A stretch of DNA of 64,000 nt from Annona cherimola (Eukaryota; Streptophyta; Magnoliopsida; Magnoliales; Annonaceae), in NCBI GenBank assembly GCA_030490835.1, contig CM059975.1, positions 13,087,579 to 13,151,578 of the forward strand, written 5' to 3'. The translations under genes were made by a program, and so were the position numbers. Of this stretch, positions 46,890 through 58,575 are shown one piece after another; positions within the stretch are counted from its first letter, which is position 1; every line of letters begins with the position of its first letter. Below the pieces are notes generated by a model. It saw nothing but the letters and a program-made list of their open reading frames with translations. It ran no database searches and was not told the origin of the DNA.

Positions 46890-48346
46890 GAGATAAAATC
46901 TATTGCCGTGCACGCACTATAGGAATTTAAGATTATTAAATTAAGTAAATAACATCTTATTAAATATTGAATTTTTGGAAGCTTTATATATCTATCATTT
47001 GACATATTTGTTATTCAGAATTTGAGATTGTGGAATACCATTACATAATTTTAATTTTGTTTTGGTGGCGCATAAAATTATCACTTCAAAATCGCAATTA
47101 AAAATTTTGCATAGTTTTGATATGATTGAGGTGACAGTTGCGTCCTGAAGACACGGCTTTAAATGACGCGTGTTCAAAGGCCAGGTCGTTGGTCTGGTCC
47201 CATGCATGGACTGCGCCTGCACTCAATGCGAGCCCAGCTGCGTAATGATTGTAAAATTGCGTTACCTGACGGGATGACATGGTACGTTCGTCGGTGTTGT
47301 CCGTTATCCGTCCCTCATTCCCTCTGTTTTTTATGGGATAAAATTAATTTTTTTTATCTGGTATTAAAATAGATCAGAAAATTTATCTCGAATTCGAAAA
47401 AAAAAGATCAAAATGGGCCGACCACATCCTAACTCAAAAAGTATTTATTTATTAAAAATTAAATATTTATGTTTAAATCTTATTATCATTTTCTTTCAAA
47501 CTTCTCACATTTTTTTCTAATTAACTATATCAAAAATATAAAAATCAATTTATTTAAAAATAATATAAAAATCAATAAGAGGAATTTACATATATATAAA
47601 CATTATGCATAATTGTATAGTAACCTATTTTAATAAAATTATACTATATTTATTAATCAGTAAATATATTAAAGCATGCAACGTTTAAATTTGGCAATAT
47701 AGATGATATTTATTTTTGATGGTATATAAATTCTTAAAATTATCTTATTTAACTCGTATTTTTTACCTGCCCTACTGTCCTTAAACCAGTCTAATACAAA
47801 TTCAAAGTTTGTCCCGATTCAGTATAAAAATATGGTCAAATAAATTTTTTAAAAAGTAGGGTATGTGTTAGGCAAACTTTAACCCAGGGCTCAACCCTAA
47901 CCTAGTACGGCTTGTCACGATTTTCACCCCTACTGCTAAAGATAAAAATTAGGATAAGTCATATTTGTTTAAGATTTGTCTAATATTAACTCTATTTTTA
48001 AAATTTTGTGGGATCTTATTTTTTATACTAGGTCAAAACAAGATAGATTTAACTCTTGTCTTTTCATTAGTCTTAGGATAACCTTCAGGTAGGTCTTGAG
48101 TTAGTATCAGTATAATGGGTTAGGTAAAAAATACAGGTCAAGTAAAATGATTTTAAAAATTTATACTTCTATCAAACTTAAGAGACACATTTATGTTAAA
48201 TTTAAATATTTCATGCTTTGATATTCTACTAATTAAAAAATAAATATCATTAATAAAATAAAAAACATGAGAAAATATAATGTATCTTTATTAAAATAGA
48301 TTAATAAAATATATTACATTCAGACTAAACGTTGGCATTTATAAAA
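46890..48346. other. AT-rich spacer, composite repeat debris
   Basis: A small GC-richer patch at 47120-47330 has no recognisable product. The segment 47370-48100 contains words such as 'cttgtcacgattttcacccc', typical of decayed TIR elements, but no termini could be fixed. Confidence 0.35.
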
Positions 48347-48684
48347 TGAGTATTATTAAATACACCCAAGTGCACTTAGCTTCAGTGAATTTGGGTTTAT
48401 TTAACCCATTTTTAAAAAAAAATTTGAAATTTTTTTATAAGAACATGTATATCAATTTTCACCATTTTTGGAGATTTTTTATTTTTAAAAATTAGTGGCA
48501 TTTTGTAATTTAAAATTACTAAAATGCCATTGCTTTTTAAAAAATCTAAAAAGAATATGTAAATATCTCTAAAAATAGTAAAAATTGACACACATGTTAA
48601 ATATAATTATATTAGCATTTGTGTAAAAAATTTCAAAAAAATTAAAAATAGATATTTGCACCCAAGTGCACCAAATCCTGTTCC
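48347..48684. mobile_element. palindromic MITE with 9-bp target duplication
   Basis: A perfect 9-bp direct repeat, tttataaaa, lies at 48338-48346 and 48685-48693. Internally, 'cacccaagtgcacttagctt' on the left pairs with 'gcacccaagtgcaccaaatc' on the right, and the arms are complementary. Confidence 0.75.
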
Positions 48685-48693
48685 TTTATAAAA

Positions 48694-50084
48694 CTATTTA
48701 CCTAAAATAACAATATTTTTCTGTGAATGTTTTCAAAATGATAGAAAAAAACAATAGTTATACATAAGAGTTATATGTATATGTGCAAATGTCTCTTATT
48801 GATTCTTATTTTGTTAATTTTGTTTTTTTTATGAAATATTTTGTTATAATAAATAAATATATGCCGAAAAGGTCGGGAAATTGTTGACCTATCTAGACCT
48901 TATTTTTGAATTCGTGTCAAAAATTCTAACACATCCCTATACGAGATAAAAAAAATGGCTTTACCTAATAAAAAACGAGTTAACTCAGAAGCAAACGAGC
49001 CGACCCATTTCAAATTCCCACCCTTGCATACTATTCAATAAACATAATTGTCATATGTTCACATTGTTAATATTATTCTAATCAATGAATGTAACTTGGG
49101 TAACATTGACCTTATTTGTTTGACTCATAGGCTTGTCTCACCTAATCCTACATATTTTTAGCATTTAGGTTGAATAATTTGAGAATTTAGGTTTAAAAAT
49201 TAGATTTAAACCCTAACTAATTAGGTTAGGTTGGTTTGAATTAATAGAAACTCAACCCAAAAATTGAAACTAAAACATAAATTCTAACATGTATTAAAAA
49301 GATCATGCATGAGAGAGGTAGCTTTAATTTATATTTTCTAATTTTTTATTATGTCATAAATGGTAATCATTTTGAAAAGAGAAAAAAATTTATTTCTACT
49401 ATATGATAAATAAGTATTTAATGCATAAATAGTATGAAATTAATAATATAATCTTTATATTTTTAAATTTGAAGGTAAAGTAATTATATTAACTTGAATG
49501 TCAACCTAAAATTTTTCTTAAATTCTCACTTGATCAACTATCTAAACTCTTTTCATAAAAAAAATACTTGAACTCATCTTGTACCCGAATTATTGAAGCA
49601 GGATTAAGGATGAAACTTTAGAAATATGTATAGGTTAGGCTTGAGGTTCATATATCATATCTTGGTTTTGGTTGGCTTTAAACCAAATTTGAATAAGTTC
49701 GGTTACATTCCTAGTTATTTTCATACTACAAGGTTTTCTTTTGAAATTATAGTAATTTTACTTATAACATTTGTTTGAAATTGCATACTACAAGCCTTAA
49801 AAATGATAAAAATATCCCAATCAATAAATAAAACTACAGAATTCAAGAAAATACTTCTAAAATATAAAATAATTTATTTTTAACTTCTCAAATTAAATAA
49901 TCTTTTTAATGTAAATTTTTTTTAAAAATAAATTATTTTGCATTCTAAAGATATATTTTTGTTTTTTTATAACTTTACTTATTAACAAGGTTGTTTTTGT
50001 AATAAAGGTTTAGACTTTATAGGTATGTCGATAATTTCAAGCAAATCTTATAAATATGAATGCAAATTTCATAAAAGTTGTAAT
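48694..50084. other. AT-rich spacer, no gene
   Basis: About 49750-50080 looks like a TIR element with periodic arms ('gaaattgcatactacaagcc' against 'gcaaatttcataaaagttgt'), abutting the hAT derivative. Nothing coding is supported. Confidence 0.35.
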
Positions 50085-50686
50085 CAATGTTGTCAGAACC
50101 GAACCGGTGATTGAACCGGTAAAAGAACTGGTCTGGTTCGAACCGGTTCGACCGGTTAATCAAACCGGTTCGAACCGATGACATCAGCATGACATATTTA
50201 TGATATCATAAATATTAAATTTTTTAAAATTTTAAATAAATATATTGATAAACTTATATTTTTATAAATCCTAAATATATATGTTGAATTTTAAGGACCA
50301 CAATACAAGAACAAAACATGCAGGAAAAAATTAATAGTGAGTTTTAAATAATTAACTACATTAACTGACCTGAAAGACTTAAACTTATAATAAGCTATGA
50401 TCTTTGTTGCTTGGTTGTTGTTACTTGAATTCTTCCTCTTTATCTCGGTACCTTGATGAATCGCTATAAACATAACTGAAAAAATAAGAAATAAAACAAA
50501 TCAGTAAGTGTTGAAAATTTGATATATTTATATATCGTTTATTTTTTTTTAATATATTAATTTATTATTAGTTTATTATCCGACCGGTCTAACCCGGTTG
50601 AACCGGTTTTCCGGTTCGACCGCCGGTTTACCGGTTCGACCGGTTTTTTGCTATTGAATCGAACCGTAGTGAATCGAACCGGACAC
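50085..50686. mobile_element. short hAT derivative, right end damaged
   Basis: The first about 210 bp are nearly identical to the left end of the hAT at 494-2358, starting CAATGTTGTCAGAACCG and including the GGTTCGAACCGG repeats. The right side (50575-50686) has the same subterminal repeats but lacks the terminal TGACAACACTG. A 7-bp repeat, agttgta, occurs at 50076-50082 and 50687-50693 and may be a trace of the duplication. Confidence 0.7.
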
Positions 50687-51069
50687 AGTTGTATGATCTG
50701 AGTCTCGAGAGGGATTAGGGAGTTCTCATTCAAAATTAAAAGGTGAAAACATGTGAATTTGGTATAGCCCAACTGATTTCATATGTGTGTGTAATTCAAG
50801 ATTTGCAAGTTCAAACCCTTAAATTCAAAGAAGGTAATCTTTATTTATATGATAAAAAAGGGTAAAACTATTAACTCGTGACTATGTATTTTTTGGCCCC
50901 ATTAAATTTTTTATTAAGGTAATAAACTCATAATTATATTGGAAGCCAACAGATGTTGTTGAACATGATACAAGAAATCGTATATATGGTTGAGTGGAAT
51001 CTGTTTTGCCCATGAAAGTATTCACGGGGACATGGCTATTTTGGCCCACTTTGAAAATGAAATCAAAAT
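50687..51069. other. spacer, no gene recognised
   Basis: Short ORFs only. Confidence 0.3.
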
Positions 51070-51275
51070 CCAACCATCGTGCCAATCGAGCACAGCTCAG
51101 TTGGTCAAGGGTGATGGCGTTGTGTGTTGGTCATGGTTTCGAACCTCATTATAGCAAGATTTATTATCCACTTGTGTTGGAGCTAGGGTCTCCTCCTTAA
51201 CAATGTTAGGAAATTCATAGGGATTTGTGATCTTGATTTGTAAGGATTCATAAGCTTAGAAAAAAAAAATATTGT
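51070..51275 (+). mobile_element. tRNA-derived SINE
   Basis: The box-A-like CAGCTCAGTTGG (about 51093-51104) and a box-B-like GGTTTCGAACC (about 51137-51147) are spaced as in tRNA-derived SINEs. The element ends in a poly(A) run at about 51259-51269. Target duplication not identified. Confidence 0.6.
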
Positions 51276-52570
51276 AAAATACGATTCCAGATGGAACCAT
51301 CAAAAAAATCCAACTGTCATATTGTTTAACATTATTCATTTTTATTATGGTACCAAAAATTATTTCAATCAGATTTTTGAATGGCACTTGCTTGCTTAAA
51401 AAATAAATAATCATTGCGTAGATGAAGAAGAATTCTTAATGTCCTTTATAATTGCATTAGAATGTTACAATGATTTTTAAAATTATTTATTTGTCAGAAA
51501 GAATATTTTTAACAATCTAATACTAAATTAAAATCTTTGAAATTAATACTTAAATTAAATTATTTTATGACATTGATTTTATGTGAAAATCAAATATATA
51601 AATTATGTAAAATATTCATCCAATTTAGGAGATATGGCCCTATACAACACTAATTAATATGAATTCCTAGTAGTATAAGTTATATATAACGGATGAATTG
51701 GGGTGTGCCGTAAGCCAAACTTGACTGTCATAAGAAAGTAAATGGGTAGAACGAGTCGTCAAAAAGTTATTCCCCAACCTGCGCATGTTAGATTTGCGTG
51801 AAACTTGTTTTCTAGCTAAGAAAATGACATTTAGATGCAAAACGGACTCCACGTCATCTTCAAGGTGGGCCAAAATAGGTTTCACTAATATTATTCATGG
51901 AAATTGAATCCCTTTCATGCATTGTATTTAATCATATCATTTACTAGATACAAAACTTGTTGTCGGTTCGTCCAAATACAAGACGTCTGCTTGTGAATTG
52001 ATGAAGAGGTGGAGCCGGCACTTTTATGATGGACGACGACATAGCGTACGTACGCACCGAATTATCAGATAGCAACAGCGCGGGAAGACGCAACCTGTTC
52101 CGAGGGAAAAGTTCACGTCCCATGGGAGTACACAGACCCCTGCACGCGAATATGGAGCGGATATGGTTACGTGTCATTGCACTCATCGCAAAGGGGAGGG
52201 CATACTATAGTCGCTGCCGTTGTAGCAGTACAGATGTCGGCAGAACAGTGCCGGCGGAAAAGTTTGAAAAATATAGGAAGATGGAAGTAATAAAATAAAA
52301 GATCACGACCAGTATGGTTGAAGAAATTATTGAAAAGTAAAATACAGATTATAAAAATAATTGAAAAATAAATTTATTATATCAAAAATGAATCGAAAAG
52401 TTGTGTGAAAATTTTCTTTCTTTCAGTTTGCCAAAAACAGCCTCTTAACGTATTTTTACCTTTAAAATATTTAAGGAGGCCGGTCTCGTTGAAGATCTCA
52501 GTGGAAACGGCCAGTTCTTTTCTTCTCAAATAATTTATTATTATTTTAAATTAATGTTCAAGGAATTGGA
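51276..52570. other. spacer upstream of the second transporter
   Basis: The segment 51950-52270 is less AT-rich and open for 90 codons (52026-52298), but I do not recognise the product. It may be promoter sequence of the second gene. A Tourist-like remnant is possible at about 52280-52450. Confidence 0.35.
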
Positions 52571-52607
52571 TAGTCTGCAGGAAGACTTGCAAAGCATGGA
52601 TAATAAA
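52571..52607 (+). other. relic of the original leader and first codons of the second transporter
   Basis: 'gtctgcag|gaagacttgcaaagcat' aligns with the leader acceptor and start of the first gene ('gtttgcag|gaggtttag...aaagcat', 31422-31452). The original ATG has been lost in this copy. The match is short and gapped, so this is inference. Confidence 0.4.
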
Positions 52608-52826
52608 GCTGCCGGAGTGAGGCGTCTATGGTCATAGCGCAGTTGAAATTCGAGTCAGCCTCTATGTCGGGTGGCCAAGGTTCGACCCTGGGGAGCACTT
52701 TGTCTGCAGTTGCGATAGGAGTAGGTTCCTGCTGATTCATGTGAGGTGTAATCAGGTGAGGGAAACAGTAAGGATAGATGGACTTAATTGTAATATAACA
52801 AGCGGAACAATAAAAATAAAAAAAAA
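52608..52826 (+). mobile_element. SINE inserted in the original first coding exon of the second transporter
   Basis: Box A TAGCGCAGTTG (about 52636-52646) and box B GGTTCGACCC (about 52679-52688) fit tRNA-derived SINE consensus. The A-rich tail (52810-52826) runs directly into sequence homologous to codon 7 onward of the first transporter. Target duplication is not clear because the site itself is A-rich. Confidence 0.65.
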
Positions 52827-52866
52827 GTTTTGGAGTGAGGACGGGAGTTAGCGGGAGTTTTGGTGC

Positions 52867-55800
52867 ATGACTATGAACAGGAGCAATCGGAGGATGGAAG
52901 ACGTGTTTTCTCGATCAGGAGGAGGATCGAGGAGAAGTTTAGGTGGTGTTGGTGATGACGAAGAAGCTCTCAGATGGGCTGCACTGGAGAAACTGCCCAC
53001 GTATGATCGACTGAGAACCAGCATCTTGAAGTCGTCCATGGAGAGCGAGAATGAGACGCAGCAGAGCCGGTTTGTCCACAAGGAAGTGGACGTCCGGAAT
53101 CTCAGCGTGGAAGATCGCCAAACTTTCATCGAGCAGACCTTCAGGGTTGCCCACGAGGACAATGAAAAGTTCTTGAGGAAACTCCGAAGTAGAATTGAAA
53201 GGTAATTAAGTATTTCATTGTCACTATCATTTCCTGCGTGCGCCTTTCTCTCTACAAGATTTCTGATGTATTAGATGATCTCACCATTTAATTTCAAGTC
53301 TTCAGTGCTTTTACATCATGAGATAACAGCAATCATTACATTAGTAAATCCGTTTTTAGGTTGAAATAAGAATGATATCATCTCAATAAGCACGCTCCAC
53401 TTTTTATTTAGGGTGTGTTTGGAAATGGATAAAACTTTTGATGAAAAGTTTTGGAGTATAAAAGTTGTCAAATGATGCGATATGATAAGGATAATGATGA
53501 GAAGTAAAAATGATAAAGTTAAAATAGATAGATTAATTGTATGGGTAGTTGTGTAGAAATGATTGAAAAGTAGGTTAATTGTTTGGGAAAATGTGAAAGA
53601 ATGATTAAAAATATGATAATTATAAAAAATGAAAAGTTTTAGATTAAAAAATTTTAAGTTGACATTTTTTCCTCATTGCCAAACACACCCTTAATTAAAT
53701 CCTTGACTCGCACTGAGTTATTCGAGTTGGCTTAGCCAGGATCAGTTTTGAAACTAGTATATATGTTAATCTCATGTCAAGCTCCTCTTGATCAATTGGT
53801 TGCAGGGTTGGAATCCAGCTTCCAACAGTGGAAGTGAGGTTCGACAATCTAAGCATAGAAGCTAAATGTTATGTCGGAACTAGAGCTCTTCCCACTCTCG
53901 TAAACGCTGCAAGAAACATTGCAGAGTCAGCTCTGGATATGTTGGGAATAAGGCTGACAACGAGGACTACTCTAACTATACTCCAGGATGCCTCTGGTGT
54001 TATAAAACCTTCAAGGTATGCTGTTCATGAATCTTTGCTTGACATGACTCATGTTGGACCAATGTCATAGTATACATAAAACATTTTGGCATGCGGGCAT
54101 TACTGTATATTACCTCCAACTATAAATTGGGAATTGTCATTCAATTCAACTGTTTGCACAGGCATATATATATATCAGAAGTGGAATAATCGTCTAAAAT
54201 TCTACTAACCATTCTATGCAATTATGGGTGTTGCTTTGACAGGATGACGCTTTTGTTAGGTCCTCCATCCTCAGGGAAGACAACCCTGTTGCTGGCACTC
54301 GCAGGAAGGCTAGACTCCAGCTTGAAGGTATGTGTATTATTTTTGCAATATTTAATCTGGTTGACCTATGATGATTACCAAGTCCACTCGGGGACCGACT
54401 CATTTGCAAGGATTCAGCCAGTGATTGGCTGGCTTGGTTGTAAGTTTTCATTTTAAGATATGAGTCTTGTAACTTGTTTGGGCTTGTTGAATCACACCTA
54501 TTCTACGGAAATCTGGAAGTAAAACTGAAAGAAAATGCCTATGTCGCTCCAAATCGCGTAATGCCTGGACACTAATTGGTCCAAGTCCCATGCTTGATTA
54601 CCTTGTTCTAATTTTATAAAAACGAAAAAATCTTCACTTGGCAGGTGCAAGGAGAAGTCACATACAATGGCTACAGACTGAGTGAATTTGTACCACAAAA
54701 GACTTCAGCATATGTTAGCCAGAACGACGTTCACATGAGACAAATGACAGTAAAGGAGACTCTGGATTTCTCAGCAAGGTGCCAAGGAGTTGGTTCCAGA
54801 TATGGTAATATTCTTCCTCATTTTTATCATAGCATTTGGAAGAAGATATCTATCTTGGAATCACATGACCTACCGGCATTCTTACTGCACATGTTCATGA
54901 TCTGGTGGGGAATCTAAGTATTTTGAGCATTCCATATTTTGAATGAATTCTACCACTACCTAGTCAATGATCCTGATCGCTATAGACAAGTGCTGTCTGT
55001 AAGATAACGGAATTGGACGGCCACATGGCTAAAGAAAAATCCTGCTGCAACTTTTCCCAGTGTGAGTGAATTCTTGTTGATTGCAGAGCTCCTAACCGAA
55101 TTGGCAAGGAGAGAAAAAGCCGCGGGGATACACCCAGAAGCGGACGTTGATCTTTTCGTTAAGGTGAGCTCGTCACAGCGAAGTAAAGCGGTCACAGCAA
55201 TGGGATCTTTTTTAGAGAATGGCTTCGGTGGGCATCTACATGGGAACTCTTTCAAAATTTTAATTTTTTGATTTTATTTTAAAAATCTAACCGCATATAT
55301 TATTTAAAATATGATTTTGATAGTTCGTAATGAAAATAATATAGATATAATGATAATACATAAAAAATATGATTTAAGGATATTAATGATGTATGTATTT
55401 TTAGATTATAAATATTATATAAAATAAGAGTTGTATGATCTGAAACGTTGCATACATTTATTTGGTTTAGATTAGTCTAAAAAATTCTTCTTTATTATGA
55501 AAAAATATTATATACTAATTTCTATTTGCTAAATATATAAATTGTACTATTTTTACTTATTTAAAGTCACACTAACATCTGATTTTTTTTAACTTTCATT
55601 ATGAACGGTCAAAATTACATTTTAAATAATACATGTGGTTAGATTTTTAAAAAAGATTAAAAAATTAATTTTTTAAAGAAGTTTCCGTTGATACGGTAGA
55701 ACTCAGTTCCCACCGAAGCCGTTCCCCTTTTATTATTGGTTGAAGCTGATGGGTGATGTTGCATGCATTTGCAGGCCACAGCAATGGAAGGAATTGAAAG

Positions 55801-58544
55801 CGGCCTGCAAACAGACTACATTCTAAGAGTAAAGACGATTCCGTTCCTACAGAACAAAATGATTTGTTCCAGACACCCAAGTGCATGCTCTTCCAAGTAA
55901 AAGGCTTTTGAACGGATCCGATCGCATGCACCTATTTTTTTATTTTTTTTTCAAACTTTTTTAAAAAACTGTTAATATAAGTTTATTTACCATCTTTATA
56001 AATTTTTACTATACCACTGATTTTTAAAAATAAAAAATAAATATCTAAAATACTCCAAAAAAGTAAAAATTTATACATATATTAAATACATATAGATTAA
56101 CAATATTATAAAAAAAATTTGAAAAAAAATATAAAAAATAAGTGTATGCGACCGAGAGCATGCTCCCGGGCGCATGCCATCGGATCCCTTTTGAACAGCC
56201 TAGTCATAGCTTCTCGAAAATAGCTATGATTTCTTAAATTAGCCTCAGTGTTTGAGCATTCAAGCTTTCCATTTGGTGGGCCACCTTCGTCATAATTTGT
56301 TCTTGTGAGAATTGTACTGGAAATGTATGTTGCTTGCTGTGATTGAATAATTGGCTTATGATATGGGGTTTGTGGATGTGATTTTGTCAAACAGATACTG
56401 GGACTAGACATTTGCAAGGACACGAAAGTTGGTGATGAGATGCACAGAGGTGTTTCAGGGGGCCAAAGGAAGCGTGTCACCACAGGTTAGCCCCTCTCTT
56501 CAAATCATTGAGAAGGGAAAAGATGCATTATCCATGCATCAAAGAAGAAATATATCATCCGATCCATTAAAATTCAGATGGATGGCTCAGGCGAATGCAT
56601 GGCGCATTTTTGCGAAATATGCACATTCTTAACTTGTGTTAATTATGACCAACTCTTGTTGTTTTTTATTAGTGCTGGTTAATTTCTATTAACTTTTGTT
56701 AGACCCTATCAGCTTCTATCTGTTAAACTTAGATGTCAGTGTTGTCAAACTTAGTAAAAACCGTTGAATATATCGAATTTTTAAAAAAAATTTAAAAATA
56801 TAGGTGTTTGCAAAAGTATTCATAAAATTCGAGTACATCATATAAAACTAAATATACAACTGTAGCACGTGGTTTTTAGCGCGCTACGATGGGCCGGCAA
56901 ACGGGCCTAAGAGTGTAAGGTAGGCTCAATTAAAATATATAACCATGAACTAAATAAGAAAATTAAATGTGCATACACCAGAAAAGAAAATAAGTATGAG
57001 ATGCAAGTTAGCGGGTTAGACGTAATGCAAGTTAGATATAGAAATTAAACGTGCAAAAATAAAAATATAAACGGTGTAGAAAAGAGGTTCAAGATCAGAA
57101 ACGAAAAAAATATAAAAGGTGTAGACATGGGGGTTAAAGAAAGGAGATGCAAACGTTAAGGCTTTTAGATGATACAAGTTTTTAGAGATTTTTAAATGAT
57201 GCGAGTTAGTCAAACGCAAACATGTATCTCAATTAGACGTAATTAGCAGTTAGTAACATGTGTATAAATTTTGGTAAAATTTAATATATTAATTTTTTGG
57301 AGTCGCCACTAACCATATAACAGTGGTTAGTCCGAGTACAATAAGTCACTGAAATACAGAGATTTTCTAAGTGAACTCACAACTAGAAAAAAAATACAAC
57401 TTTATTTTTCTAGTACATCGGTCCTAGGAGTACGAAAAATTAATATACATTTTTTTTATGTAAAAGCTCAGGAGGGTGAAGGCGGGAATTTAATCCCTAG
57501 GCTTTTTTTTTAAGCCCCAACTCGATCTGAAAGTTGGATGCGGTAGTTGTTCTTGTTGCGTGGAAATAAAATGTTTCTTATGATGATTTGATTTTATGTT
57601 TATTTTATAGATATAATGACATACACTTGTTGCATACATATTTTGAAAGAAAAAAAATTATGAGCAGTTAAAAAAAACTAAAAAAAGTTTCAACCGCAGC
57701 TTTGTTTTTTTTAAAAAAAAAAAAAACGAAAAAGCGACGTGATGGAAAACAAAAAAAATGAAAAGGAGAAGAATGGTAGCGTGCTGGAGCTTGTTGTTTT
57801 TTGAAAAAAAAAACAAAAACAAAAAAGTGATAGAGAGAAGAAAAGGGACGTGCTGTAGCTTTTTTTTTGGAAAGCGAACAAAACTTAAAAAAAAAACAAA
57901 AACAAAAAAGTGATAGAGAGAAGAAAAGGGACGTGCTGTAGCTTTTTTTTGGAAAGCGAACAAAACGAAAAAAGAAAAAAAAAAAGAAAAATGAGAGAGG
58001 TGGTGACGTAGGAGAAAAAAGGAACGGGCTGAGTTAATTTTTTTAAAAAAAACGAAAAAAAATAAAAAGGGAAAATGATAACGTGCTGGGTATTCTATTT
58101 GCCCTTTGATTTTTTTTTTTTTTTAAAAAGGATGAATAAAATATCATGCAAGGACGGCTGAATGCTTCTGGTTTTCCGTGATTTTTTTTTTTTTTTTAAA
58201 ATGAAAGGTGAAGAGAAGACGTACTGGTGGGTTTTTATTTTCCTTTGATTTTTTTTTTTAAATGAAAAAAGTGAAGAGAGGACGTGCCAGATAATCTATT
58301 GCATTGATTTTTTTTAAAAAAAAAAGATGAATGCAATAAAGAACGGGCAAACACTTTTGGCTTTCCACTCTTTTGATTTTTTTTTTCTAAAAAGAGACGA
58401 TGAAAGCTATGCAGAAGGCATTGGAACCGTAAAACCCAACAGATGCATGCTTTAAAAAAAAAATAAAAAAATTTTAGACGTTGAGAAGAAAAGGAATTGG
58501 TGTAGTAAAAGGAAAGCTTGGGCTTTTGGGGATTTTTTCCACCT

Positions 58545-58575
<31 letters not shown>

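Noticed and set aside
52026..52298. 90-codon ORF upstream of the second transporter
   Set aside because: No recognisable domain, no supporting context; length is within chance expectation for a locally GC-richer patch.
57658..57963. 101-codon minus-strand ORF
   Set aside because: Same repeat array; internal repetition of the protein follows the DNA repeat units.
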